From contig JBEEGH010000020.1 of assembly GCA_041166745.1 (NCBI GenBank), positions 1 to 24,175 of the forward strand: a stretch of 24,175 nucleotides of DNA, given 5' to 3'. This DNA is from DASUCS01 sp041166745. GTDB taxonomy: Bacteria; Actinomycetota; Acidimicrobiia; Acidimicrobiales; JACDCH01. The position numbers were made by a program, and so were the translations under genes. The notes below the pieces were generated by a model. That model was not told the DNA's origin and ran no database searches. It saw only the letters and a program-made list of their open reading frames with translations. The stretch's first letter is position 1, and each line of letters opens with the position of its first letter. Of the stretch, positions 1 to 14,940 are shown one piece after another.

Positions 1-127
1 GCCGGCGGCGACGGTGCGGCCGCCTTCGCGGATGGTGAACCGTTGCCCCTCGTCCATGGCGATCGGGGCGATCAACTCGATGGTCATGACCGTGTTGTCG
101 CCCGGCATGCACATCTCCGTGCCCTCA
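1..127. repeat. Terminal direct repeat, left copy (inside tuf)
   Basis: These 127 bases match positions 24049-24175 base for base. They code for part of the EF-Tu C-terminal domain. The exact length of 127 and the position at both window ends fit an assembler k-mer overlap better than a biological repeat. Confidence 0.97.
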
Positions 128-1164
128 GGAAGGGTGATCGACCCGGTCACATCGGTGGTCCGGAAATAGAACTGGGGCCGGTAGTTGCTGAAGAACGGCT
201 TGTGACGCCCGCCCTCCTCCTTCGTGAGGACATACACCTGGGCCTCGAAGTTGGTGTGCGGCGTGATACTGCCCGGCTTGGCCAACACCTGGCCCCGCTC
301 CACATCCTCCTTCTTCGTGCCCCGAAGCAACGCCCCGATGTTGTCGCCCGCCTGACCCTGATCCAGGATCTTGCGGAACATCTCCACCCCGGTACACACC
401 GTCTTGGTCGTGGGGCGGATACCGATGATCTCGACCTCGTCGCCCGTATGGATGATGCCCTGCTCCACCTTGCCGGTCACCACCGTCCCGCGACCGGTGA
501 TCGAGAACACGTCCTCGATCGGCATCTGGAACGGCTTGTCGAGATCACGGACGGGCTCGGGCACATACGAATCGACCGCGGCCATCAACTCCGCCACCTG
601 CGCCGCCGCCGCCTCATCACCCTCCAACGCCTTCAACGCGCTCACCCGCACCACCGGGATGTCGTCGCCGGGGAACTCGTACTCGGTCAACAACTCCCGC
701 ACCTCGAGCTCCACCAGCTCCAACAGCTCCTCATCATCGACCGCGTCGACCTTGTTCAACGCCACCACGATCGACGGCACGCCCACCTGGCGGGCCAACA
801 ACACATGCTCCCGCGTTTGCGGCATCGGACCGTCGGTTGCGGCCACCACCAGGATCGCCCCGTCGACCTGGGCGGCGCCCGTGATCATGTTCTTGATGTA
901 GTCAGCGTGACCGGGCATATCCACATGGGCGTAATGACGATTGTCCGTCTCGTACTCCACGTGGGCGATGTTGATCGTGATGCCGCGCGCTTTCTCTTCC
1001 GGCGCCTTGTCGATGTCCTCGAACGCCTGAATGGCAATGTTCGGATTCTTGTCGTGCAACACCTTCGTGATCGCAGCAGTCAGCGTCGTCTTGCCATGGT
1101 CGATGTGACCCATCGTCCCCACGTTCAAATGCGGCTTGTTCCGCTCGAACTTCTGCTTAGCCAT
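1..1164 (-). CDS. tuf: Elongation factor Tu, 5' part (C-terminus off the window)
   Basis: EF-Tu is the GTPase that carries aminoacyl-tRNA to the ribosomal A site. The protein starts MAKQKFERNKPHLNVGTMGH. It shows the G1 loop GHIDHGKT (residues 19-26), switch I GIT (61-63), G3 DMPGH (82-86) and G4 NKVD (137-140), followed by beta-barrel domains II and III. The ATG has AGGAA six bases upstream. The reading frame is open to base 1, and 388 codons are present. Adding the 24 bases from 24048 to 24025 at the other end of the window gives a stop after 395 residues, the normal EF-Tu length, so only the last few residues are missing. It follows fusA by 57 bases, the usual str-operon order. Identification is secure; whether this and the right-end fragment are one gene or two identical copies cannot be settled here. 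Confidence 0.98.
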   Translation of the reverse strand, partial: MAKQKFERNKPHLNVGTMGHIDHGKTTLTAAITKVLHDKNPNIAIQAFEDIDKAPEEKARGITINIAHVEYETDNRHYAHVDMPGHADYIKNMITGAAQVDGAILVVAATDGPMPQTREHVLLARQVGVPSIVVALNKVDAVDDEELLELVELEVRELLTEYEFPGDDIPVVRVSALKALEGDEAAAAQVAELMAAVDSYVPEPVRDLDKPFQMPIEDVFSITGRGTVVTGKVEQGIIHTGDEVEIIGIRPTTKTVCTGVEMFRKILDQGQAGDNIGALLRGTKKEDVERGQVLAKPGSITPHTNFEAQVYVLTKEEGGRHKPFFSNYRPQFYFRTTDVTGSITLPEGTEMCMPGDNTVMTIELIAPIAMDEGQRFTIREGGRTVAAG

Positions 1165-1221
1165 GCGTGATTCCTAACTTTCCTTCTCGTGAAGTCTCGG
1201 TGTTGACAGCGGGCGGGGAGG

Positions 1222-3303
1222 TTACTCGCCCCGAACCCGCTTGACGATCTCCTCCTGCACGCTGGCAGGCGTCTGCTGGTACGAGTCGAACTGCATCGTG
1301 TAGGTGGCCCGGCCCTGGGTGCGTGAACGGAGGTCGTTCACGTAGCCGAACATCTCGGAGAGCGGCACCTGGGCCCGGATGGCCTGGGCGTTGCCCCGCT
1401 GGTCCATGCCCTGCACCTGGCCGCGTCGGCTGTTGAGGTCGCCGATGACATCGCCCATGTAGTCGTCGGGCGTGACGACCTCGACGAACATGATCGGCTC
1501 GAGCAGAACGGGCGACGCCTTACGGGCCGCTTCCTTGAAGGCCATCGACCCGGCGATCTTGAACGCCATTTCCGACGAGTCGACCTCGTGGAACGAGCCG
1601 TCCTGCAGGGTCACGCGCAGATCGACCACCGGGTAGCCAGCCAGCGTGCCCGCAGTGAGCGATTCCTGGATGCCCTGATCGACGGACGGGATGTACTCCT
1701 TCGGGATGCGGCCGCCGGAGATCTTGTCGACGAACTCGTAGCCGCCGCCGGGGCCCGTCGGCTCGAGGTCGATGACCACGTGCGCGAATTGGCCCTTGCC
1801 GCCGGTCTGCTTGACGTGGCGGTACACGACCTTCTGCACGGGCTTGGTGATCGTCTCGCGGTAGGCGACCTGAGGCTTGCCGACGTTGGCGTCGACCTTG
1901 AACTCGCGCATCATGCGGTCGACGATGATCTCGAGGTGGAGCTCGCCCATCCCGGAGATGATCGTCTGCGCGGTTTCTTCGTCGGTGCGTACCTGGAAGG
2001 TCGGGTCTTCCTCGGATAGTGCCTGCAGCGCGCGGCTCATCTTGTCTTGGTCGACCTTTGTCTTCGGTTCGACGGCGACGTGGATCACCGGCGCGGGGAA
2101 CTCGAGGCGCTCGAGCACGATCGGCGCGTTGACGGCGGCGAGCGTGTCGCCCGTCTTGGTGTCCTTGAGCCCAACGCCCGCGACGATGTCGCCGGCGTAG
2201 ACCGCGTCGAGATCCTCGCGATGGTTCGCGTGCATCCGCAGGATGCGACCGATGCGCTCCTTGTTGCCCGTGCGCGGGTTGAGCACCTGGCCACCCTTGT
2301 CGAGGTGGCCGCTGTAGACGCGGAAGTAGACGAGCTTGCCGACGTGGGGGTCGGTCATGATCTTGAAGGCGAGGGCAGCGAAGGGTTCGCCATCATCGGC
2401 CTTGCGGTGGAGCTCTTCCTTGCCCTTCGGATCGATACCAACGGTGGGCGGCAGGTCGATGGGCGACGGGAGGTAATCGACGACGGCGTCGAGCAGCGGT
2501 TGCACGCCCTTGTTCTTGAAGGCGGAGCCGTTCAGCACGGGCACGACGTGGTTGGCGATGGTCGCATCGCGCAGCGCGTCGCGCAGATCCTGGCTCGTGA
2601 TCTCCTCGTCGCCGATGTACTTCTCGAGGATCGTGTCGCTGTGATGCGAGAGCACGTCGACCAAGAGGTGGCGGTACTCCTCGGCCTGGGCGACAAGGTC
2701 TTCGGGAATCTCGACCACGTCCCACTTCGCGCCGAGCTCTTCGTTGTCCCAGACCAGCGCCTTCATGTCGAGCAGGTCGACCACGCCCTTGTAGTTGCCC
2801 TCGGCGCCGATCGGCAGCTGGATGACCGCGGTGGTAGCAGCGAGACGATCTTGGATGCTCGCCAGCGCGGCGAAGAAGTCAGCGCCCAGCCGGTCCATCT
2901 TGTTGATGAAGCAGATGCGGGGCACGCCGTACTTGTTGGCTTGCCGCCACACGGTCTCGGTCTGAGGCTCGACGCCGGCAACACCGTCGAAGACCGCAAC
3001 GGCACCGTCGAGCACGCGCAACGAACGCTCGACCTCGACCGTGAAGTCGACGTGGCCGGGCGTATCGATGATGTTGATGGTGTGGTCGTTCCACTCACAG
3101 GTGGTCGCGGCCGAGGTGATCGTGATGCCCCGCTCTTGCTCTTGGGCCATCCAGTCCATGGTGGCGGCGCCTTCGTGGACCTCGCCGATCTTGTAGTTCT
3201 TCCCCGTGTAGTAGAGGATCCGCTCGGTCGTAGTGGTCTTGCCCGCGTCGATGTGGGCCATGATCCCGATGTTGCGGGTTCGGTTGAGCGGAGTGCTGCG
3301 CAT
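1222..3303 (-). CDS. fusA: Elongation factor G
   Basis: EF-G is the GTPase that drives ribosomal translocation and, with RRF, ribosome recycling. Numbered from MRSTPLNRTRN, it shows G1 AHIDAGKTT (16-24), switch I RGITI (58-62), G3 DTPGH (80-84) and G4 NKMD (134-137), then domains II to V through a conserved C-terminus. Length is 693 aa, normal for the canonical paralogue. An open frame continues upstream to 3372, but that extension translates two GC-rich hairpins and is not like EF-G. The ribosome binding site GAGGAAG lies just before two adjacent ATGs at 3306 and 3303, so the start is one of these; MRS matches the usual N-terminus. It lies between rpsG (185 bases upstream) and tuf (57 bases downstream). 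Confidence 0.97.
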   Translation of the reverse strand: MRSTPLNRTRNIGIMAHIDAGKTTTTERILYYTGKNYKIGEVHEGAATMDWMAQEQERGITITSAATTCEWNDHTINIIDTPGHVDFTVEVERSLRVLDGAVAVFDGVAGVEPQTETVWRQANKYGVPRICFINKMDRLGADFFAALASIQDRLAATTAVIQLPIGAEGNYKGVVDLLDMKALVWDNEELGAKWDVVEIPEDLVAQAEEYRHLLVDVLSHHSDTILEKYIGDEEITSQDLRDALRDATIANHVVPVLNGSAFKNKGVQPLLDAVVDYLPSPIDLPPTVGIDPKGKEELHRKADDGEPFAALAFKIMTDPHVGKLVYFRVYSGHLDKGGQVLNPRTGNKERIGRILRMHANHREDLDAVYAGDIVAGVGLKDTKTGDTLAAVNAPIVLERLEFPAPVIHVAVEPKTKVDQDKMSRALQALSEEDPTFQVRTDEETAQTIISGMGELHLEIIVDRMMREFKVDANVGKPQVAYRETITKPVQKVVYRHVKQTGGKGQFAHVVIDLEPTGPGGGYEFVDKISGGRIPKEYIPSVDQGIQESLTAGTLAGYPVVDLRVTLQDGSFHEVDSSEMAFKIAGSMAFKEAARKASPVLLEPIMFVEVVTPDDYMGDVIGDLNSRRGQVQGMDQRGNAQAIRAQVPLSEMFGYVNDLRSRTQGRATYTMQFDSYQQTPASVQEEIVKRVRGE

Positions 3304-3329
3304 CATCTGTCTTCCTCGTGGCATGCAAA

Positions 3330-3381
3330 CGGCCGGACCTGTTTGGTCCGGCCGGGATGGCCGGGGGCTCACCGCCCCCGG
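3330..3381 (-). promoter_or_regulatory. Two strong hairpins in the rpsG-fusA spacer
   Basis: Two perfect inverted repeats lie directly before fusA. The first pairs 3361-3368 with 3374-3381 (8 bp, 5-base loop). The second pairs 3330-3339 with 3345-3354 (10 bp, 5-base loop TGTTT on the plus strand). Neither is followed by a T-run on the minus strand, so they are not typical intrinsic terminators. They could act as an RNA processing or stability element, or as a translational control site for fusA. That role is inference. Confidence 0.6.
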
Positions 3382-3488
3382 AAACGTTGTTCAGGTGGGG
3401 GCGGTCTTAGACGCTCTTCTTCTGGTTCAGGCGCAAAAGCATCTTGGGCATCAACTCCGTGCGAATCGGACGTATTCCTGTCGGACAG

Positions 3489-3959
3489 TTACCAGCGATA
3501 GTGAGCGAAGGCCTTGTTGGACTCGGCCATCTTGTGCATGTCTTCGCGGCGTTTCACGGAAGCGCCGAGGCCGTTGCCGGCATCAAGGATCTCATTGGCG
3601 AGGCGCAGGGCCATCGTCTTTTCCCGCCGCTGACGGCTGTAGCCCACGAGCCACCGGATCGCGAGCGTGGTCGCCCGGCGGGGGCGAACCTCGACCGGCA
3701 CCTGATACGTGGCGCCACCGACGCGACGGCTCTTGACCTCGAGCTGGGGCTTCACGTTCTCGACGGCACGCTTCAGCGTGGAGAGCGGCTCGCTGCCGGT
3801 CTTCTCCTCGACGACCTTCATGGCGTCGTACACGATGCGCTCGGCCACCGACCGCTTGCCGCGGAGCAGGATCTTGTTGACGACCTGGGTGACCAGCACC
3901 GAGTGGTACACCGGGTCGGGCATCAGCTCGCGCCGCGGAGCCGGTCCTTTGCGAGGCAC
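3489..3959 (-). CDS. rpsG: 30S ribosomal protein S7
   Basis: S7 is the primary assembly protein of the 30S head and contacts the 3' major domain of 16S rRNA near the E site. The GTG start at 3959 gives a protein beginning PRKGPAPRRELMPDP after the initiator and exactly 156 residues, the standard S7 length. The longer open frame to 4016 translates the end of rpsL in another frame and is rejected. The binding site AAGGAG lies inside the last codons of rpsL, seven bases before the GTG. The rpsL stop and the rpsG start are separated by one base, so the two genes are probably translationally coupled. The C-terminus ends FAHYRW. Confidence 0.98.
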   Translation of the reverse strand: MPRKGPAPRRELMPDPVYHSVLVTQVVNKILLRGKRSVAERIVYDAMKVVEEKTGSEPLSTLKRAVENVKPQLEVKSRRVGGATYQVPVEVRPRRATTLAIRWLVGYSRQRREKTMALRLANEILDAGNGLGASVKRREDMHKMAESNKAFAHYRW

Positions 3960-3960
3960 G

Positions 3961-4332
3961 CTAGGACTCCTTCTTCGCGCCGTAACGGCTGCGGGCTTGC
4001 TTGCGGTCGCGGACACCGGCGGTGTCGAGAGTGCCGCGGATGATCTTGTACCGAACGCCGGGGAGGTCCTTCACGCGGCCGCCGCGGACGAGCACGATCG
4101 AGTGCTCTTGGAGGTTGTGGCCTTCACCCGGGATGTAGGCGGTGATCTCCATGCCGCTGGTCAGGCGAACGCGAGCCACCTTGCGCAGTGCGGAGTTCGG
4201 CTTCTTCGGTGTGTTGGTGTAGACGCGTGTGCACACACCACGGCGCTGGGGCGCGCCCTTCAGAGCGGGCGTCTTCGTCTTGGTCGTCTTCGACTGCCGA
4301 CCCTTGCGGACCAGCTGCTGGATGGTAGGCAC
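3961..4332 (-). CDS. rpsL: 30S ribosomal protein S12
   Basis: S12 lies at the decoding centre and affects reading accuracy. Length is 123 aa, with the universally conserved TPKKPNSALRK (41-51) and the loop RVKDLPG (86-92). Lys43, Lys88 and Pro91 are all present, the residues whose substitution gives streptomycin resistance in other bacteria, so the sequence is the sensitive type. The start is GTG at 4332. An in-frame TAG lies only five codons upstream, so no other start is possible. No Shine-Dalgarno purine run precedes the GTG, which suggests a leaderless or near-leaderless mRNA made from the candidate promoter at 4342-4371. It begins the str block and overlaps none of its upstream neighbours. 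Confidence 0.98.
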   Translation of the reverse strand: MPTIQQLVRKGRQSKTTKTKTPALKGAPQRRGVCTRVYTNTPKKPNSALRKVARVRLTSGMEITAYIPGEGHNLQEHSIVLVRGGRVKDLPGVRYKIIRGTLDTAGVRDRKQARSRYGAKKES

Positions 4333-4341
4333 GAGGGATCG

Positions 4342-4371
4342 AGGCTAGTGGCCCGGGGGGTCTCGCATCAA
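4342..4371 (-). promoter_or_regulatory. Candidate promoter for rpsL (str block)
   Basis: On the minus strand TTGATG (4371-4366) and TAGCCT (4347-4342) are separated by 18 bases, a reasonable match to the primary-sigma -35/-10 pattern. The -10 ends nine bases before the rpsL GTG, so transcription would start at or within a few bases of the start codon. It was found by eye; no transcript data were available. Confidence 0.5.
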
Positions 4372-4380
4372 CCTTGCAGA

Positions 4381-4433
4381 GAACTGCTACCCGGAGCTGG
4401 CTGGGCCCGTCCCCAGCAGCTCTCGAGCAGTTC
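4381..4433 (-). terminator. Long imperfect hairpin downstream of the hydrolase gene
   Basis: An outer 8-bp stem pairs 4381-4388 with 4426-4433. An inner stem pairs 4394-4405 with 4411-4422, 11 bp with one bulged G. It lies in the 168-base gap between the hydrolase stop and rpsL, just upstream of the candidate rpsL promoter. There is no U-run. It may end the ligase-hydrolase transcript and insulate rpsL, but it could equally be a leader structure. Confidence 0.4.
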
Positions 4434-4500
4434 CCACCACTCGGGTCCGAGTGTGCGGGCGTGTCCAGTTTTGAGCAATGGCTCATCGGGCCCATTTGCG

Positions 4501-5220
4501 TCATGCCCCGGTACCCATCCGTGAGAGAAATCGACGAACGAGGTCTGGCCACGCCCGGACGGCGGATGCATCCTCGGCCACGTGACGCTCGGCGTGCGGC
4601 CAGACGCCAGCCAAGTGGTCGATCGTCGTTACCGGGTGACCTGGATCGCCGACCCATCCGAGCAACAACGTCGGAACGGCCACGGTCGCAACCGTGGCCG
4701 GCGGCGGAAGGTCGAGGCGGGCGCCGAACCGCAGAAGGGTGGCCAGGCGGCGACGGTCGAGCCGATCGAACCCTTCGACGACCGAACGTGCGAATGGCGC
4801 GAGCTCACCTCGCAGGATCGCAGGAGGCGGCGTGAGCCGCGCGGTGCGCAGAAACGCCGACTTGCCCGCGAGCTCGACCGTGCGGGCCGCTCCTCGCAAC
4901 ATCATCGAGGGCACTCGTCGGGCGCTGCCGGCGGCGGGCGGAAGGGCAATCACGAGCGCGTCGACCCGATCGGCAGCGAGAACGGCCGCCTGAACAACCG
5001 TCAGCGCGCCGAGCGATGCTCCACCGAGAACGGCATGTTCGATCGACAGTTCGTCGAGCAGCGCGAGGAGGTCTTGCGCCAATGACTCCACGGCGTACTC
5101 GTGTGGTGCGTCTCCCCCGCCGGATTCGCCGTGACCGCGAGCGTCGTAGCGGATCAGCCGCCATCCATCGCGACGGATGTTCGACCAGTCGATGACACCG
5201 GCCTCGTCTTCCAGCTCCAT
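4501..5220 (-). CDS. Alpha/beta hydrolase with start-codon problem
   Basis: This is an alpha/beta-hydrolase-fold enzyme; substrate unknown. From the ATG at 5220 it has RYDARGHGESG (24-34), the nucleophile elbow GGASLGA with Ser69, and GDPGHP (191-196) that could supply the acid. A clear C-terminal catalytic His is not obvious. The ATG is probably not the true start. The same frame continues upstream and encodes GIDLAVRDDGG and then WAHGLASS, the HG motif that forms the oxyanion hole in this fold. That stretch is open back to an in-frame TGA at 5386-5388, but holds no ATG, GTG or TTG. A start at the ATC at 5314-5316 would give 271 aa, normal for the family, and would overlap the end of the acyl-CoA ligase by 20 bases. 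Alternatives are a base error or a recent start-codon mutation. It probably forms an operon with the ligase. Confidence 0.8.
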   Translation of the reverse strand: MELEDEAGVIDWSNIRRDGWRLIRYDARGHGESGGGDAPHEYAVESLAQDLLALLDELSIEHAVLGGASLGALTVVQAAVLAADRVDALVIALPPAAGSARRVPSMMLRGAARTVELAGKSAFLRTARLTPPPAILRGELAPFARSVVEGFDRLDRRRLATLLRFGARLDLPPPATVATVAVPTLLLGWVGDPGHPVTTIDHLAGVWPHAERHVAEDASAVRAWPDLVRRFLSRMGTGA

Positions 5221-5296
5221 CGAGCTCGCGAGACCGTGGGCCCAGATGAACGCCCGCCCGGTTCCGCCGTCGTCGCGGACGGCGAGGTCGATCCCG

Positions 5297-7000
5297 CTAC
5301 TTAGCGAGAGCTTGATCGCGCAGATCTCGCTTGAGGATCTTTCCGGCTGGGTTCCGTGGAAGCTCCTCGTCCCAGAACCACACCTTCACCGGAACCTTGA
5401 ACGTGGCGAGTCGTTCGCGCACGTGGGTCTGAATGTCCTTCTCGTTCGCGGAGGCGCCTTCACGCAGCTGCACCACCGCTGCAACCTCCTCGCCCAACAC
5501 TTCGTGCGGAATGCCGAACACCGCGCAGTCGGTGACGGCCGGATGTTCGAACATTGCCGCTTCGACCTCGGCGCAGTACACGTTCTCGCCGCCACGGATG
5601 ATCATGTCCTTGGCGCGGTCGGTGATGAAGATGAAGCCCTCATCGTCGAGGTTCGCGATGTCGCCTGTGCGCAACCAGCCGCCGTCGACGAAGGATTCTG
5701 CGGTTGCCTCGGGCTTGTTCCAGTAGCCCTTCACCACGTTCGGACCGCGCACCCACAACTCGCCGGGCTCACCTTGCGGAACGTCGTTGCCGTCCTCGTC
5801 GACGATGCGGACATCGTTGATCGGAAGCGGCGGGCCACAACTGGTCGGCTTGGCGATGTAGTCGACGCCGTTGTTACTGCTCGCCGTTGAGGAGGTCTCG
5901 GTCATCCCCCAGCCGTTGCTGGGCATGCGTCCGGGGAGGAACTCTTCGATGCGACGGACCAGCTCGGGAGGAGCCGGCGCGCCGCCGTAGCCGATGGCCT
6001 TGACGCTCGAGAGGTCTGCCTTCTCGAACGACGGCGACTCGAGCAGCTGCCAGATCATCGCGGGCACACCACCGATCGTGGTGATCCGTTCGCGCTCGAT
6101 CAGCTCGAGGGCGCGCTCTGGATCCCACTTGTACATGATGACGAGCTTGGCGCCGAAGGCCATCGAACTGAGCATGATGGCGTGGCATCCGGTGACGTGG
6201 AACAACGGCACGCTCAGCAGGGTGGCCTGGGCGGACGCACCCGACGCCATCTCCTCGAGATCGGCACTGCCCCCGGGCTTGCGGGCCGACGCGTAGAACG
6301 CGCCGAACGCCAACGACATGACGTTGGTGCAGATGTTGCGGTGGGTGCCGAGGGCTCCCTTCGGGAAGCCCGTCGTGCCCGACGTGTAGAAGATCGTGGC
6401 GTCGTCGTCGGGGTCGATTGCGACGTCGGGCGGTGTGACCTCGGGCGTCACCTCGCCGAGAACGTCGGCCCACGCCTTCTCGCCGTCCGCAAGCGGGTGG
6501 TCGTTGCGGGCGACGATGATGCCCGTGAGACCGAGATCGCTGTAAGGGCGCAACCGCTGGGCCCGCTCTTCGTCAGCGATGAGCACCTTCGCACCCGAGT
6601 CCTTGATGCCGTACTCGAGCTCGGGACCCGTCCACCACGCATTGAGCGGGACGATGATGGCACCCGCAGCCGTTGCCCCCCAGAACGCAACGAGCCACTC
6701 CGGGTAGTTGCGCATCGCCAGCACGACCCGGTCGCCCTTCTGGATGCCGAAGTCGTCGATGAGACGATGGGCGAACGTCGACGCCATGCGGTAGTGATCA
6801 CCGAAGGTGATGATCTCGTCCTCGTAGACGACCAACGGCTTGTCGCCGTGGAGCGACGAGAGGTCGAGCACGTTGCGCAACGTGCCGGGCGCGTTCTTCC
6901 ACACACGGATCGGGACACCCTGGATCTCGACCTCGTCCATCTCGAACAACTGGCCGGGCGCGGTCAGGTCCGCACGCACCTCAGCAACCGACTTCACCAT
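5297..7000 (-). CDS. Class I adenylate-forming enzyme, acyl-CoA ligase type
   Basis: This ANL-superfamily enzyme probably activates a carboxylic acid with ATP and transfers it to coenzyme A. Length is 567 aa from the ATG at 7000, which has GGGGGAG five bases upstream. The longer open frame to 7573 is the antisense-like overlap with the end of rpoC and is rejected. Motifs in order: P-loop YTSGTTGFPKG (205-215), GWGMTET (363-369), TGD (445-447), DRAKDMIIRGGENV (461-474) in the hinge and C-terminal domain, and the catalytic lysine Lys554 in NPAGKILKRD. This looks like a medium- or long-chain fatty acyl-CoA synthetase, but chain length cannot be read from the sequence. It is followed directly by the alpha/beta hydrolase and sits between rpoC and rpsL. 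Confidence 0.92.
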   Translation of the reverse strand: MVKSVAEVRADLTAPGQLFEMDEVEIQGVPIRVWKNAPGTLRNVLDLSSLHGDKPLVVYEDEIITFGDHYRMASTFAHRLIDDFGIQKGDRVVLAMRNYPEWLVAFWGATAAGAIIVPLNAWWTGPELEYGIKDSGAKVLIADEERAQRLRPYSDLGLTGIIVARNDHPLADGEKAWADVLGEVTPEVTPPDVAIDPDDDATIFYTSGTTGFPKGALGTHRNICTNVMSLAFGAFYASARKPGGSADLEEMASGASAQATLLSVPLFHVTGCHAIMLSSMAFGAKLVIMYKWDPERALELIERERITTIGGVPAMIWQLLESPSFEKADLSSVKAIGYGGAPAPPELVRRIEEFLPGRMPSNGWGMTETSSTASSNNGVDYIAKPTSCGPPLPINDVRIVDEDGNDVPQGEPGELWVRGPNVVKGYWNKPEATAESFVDGGWLRTGDIANLDDEGFIFITDRAKDMIIRGGENVYCAEVEAAMFEHPAVTDCAVFGIPHEVLGEEVAAVVQLREGASANEKDIQTHVRERLATFKVPVKVWFWDEELPRNPAGKILKRDLRDQALAK

Positions 7001-7013
7001 GCGCACTCCCCCA

Positions 7014-7061
7014 AATTCCCACTGAGAGCTACACAAAAGTGTGTAGCTGCCAGTGGGATTT
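7014..7061 (-). terminator. Hairpin after rpoC
   Basis: A long stem-loop begins seven bases after the rpoC stop. 7018-7024 pairs with 7051-7057 (7 bp), then after a 2x2 internal loop 7027-7035 pairs with 7040-7048 (9 bp), with a 4-base apical loop. On the minus strand the stem is followed by AATTT. It has the form of a terminator, though its U-tract is poor. The ribosome binding site of the next gene lies only a few bases beyond it. Confidence 0.6.
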
Positions 7062-7067
7062 CGCTGT

Positions 7068-14704
<7,637 letters not shown>

Positions 14705-14741
14705 AGGTCCTACTTCCCGTGGATTTCCGGCCGAACGCCGT

Positions 14742-14801
14742 TGCCGCTCGGGCGCGCAGCAGCTACGGAACAACTTTCCGAACTGAGGACGCGGAGCGGC
14801 A
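14742..14801 (-). promoter_or_regulatory. Structured rpoB leader
   Basis: Positions 14742-14749 pair perfectly with 14794-14801 (8 bp), enclosing a smaller hairpin at 14766-14780 (5-bp stem, 5-base loop). This lies between the proximal candidate promoter and the rpoB start, so a transcript of about 100 bases of leader would carry it. Function unknown. Confidence 0.35.
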
Positions 14802-14813
14802 CGGCAACCGATG

Positions 14814-14842
14814 AGCGTAGGACACCGCGCGAAGAAAGGCAA
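14814..14842 (-). promoter_or_regulatory. Candidate proximal rpoB promoter
   Basis: On the minus strand TTGCCT (14842-14837) and TACGCT (14819-14814) are 17 bases apart. This is a good fit to the primary-sigma pattern, with an expected transcript start near 14807 and a leader of about 100 bases. Confidence 0.5.
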
Positions 14843-14887
14843 CCCGTCGAACTGCGGCCGACGGGGCGCCTTCAAAAAGCTGCGAGG

Positions 14888-14917
14888 ACAGTACGCACGA
14901 TTGGCTGGTCAGGTCAA
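14888..14917 (-). promoter_or_regulatory. Candidate distal rpoB promoter
   Basis: On the minus strand TTGACC (14917-14912) and TACTGT (14893-14888) are 18 bases apart. The -35 matches five of six consensus bases. It lies just after the phosphatase gene and just downstream of the palindrome at 14922-14938. Confidence 0.55.
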
Positions 14918-14921
14918 GGGT

Positions 14922-14938
14922 TTGCCCGATTCGGGCAA
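14922..14938 (-). terminator. Palindrome after the phosphatase gene
   Basis: A perfect 8-bp inverted repeat with one central base begins three bases after the phosphatase stop. As RNA it forms a 6-bp stem with a 5-base loop but lacks a U-run. It may end the rplJL-phosphatase transcript, or it may be an operator next to the distal rpoB -35, which starts five bases away. Confidence 0.4.
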
Positions 14939-14940
14939 CG

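Noticed and set aside
2047..3501. Long plus-strand open frame opposite fusA (484 codons)
   Set aside because: It lies entirely antisense to EF-G and has the His/Asp/Val/Arg-rich composition of a high-GC shadow frame.
4374..5085. Plus-strand open frames opposite the hydrolase
   Set aside because: Arg-rich shadow frames antisense to a gene with clear catalytic motifs.
14705..14875. N-terminal extension of rpoB to an upstream start
   Set aside because: It has no similarity to RpoB and would translate the leader and a promoter region; RpoB homology starts near the TTG at 14704.
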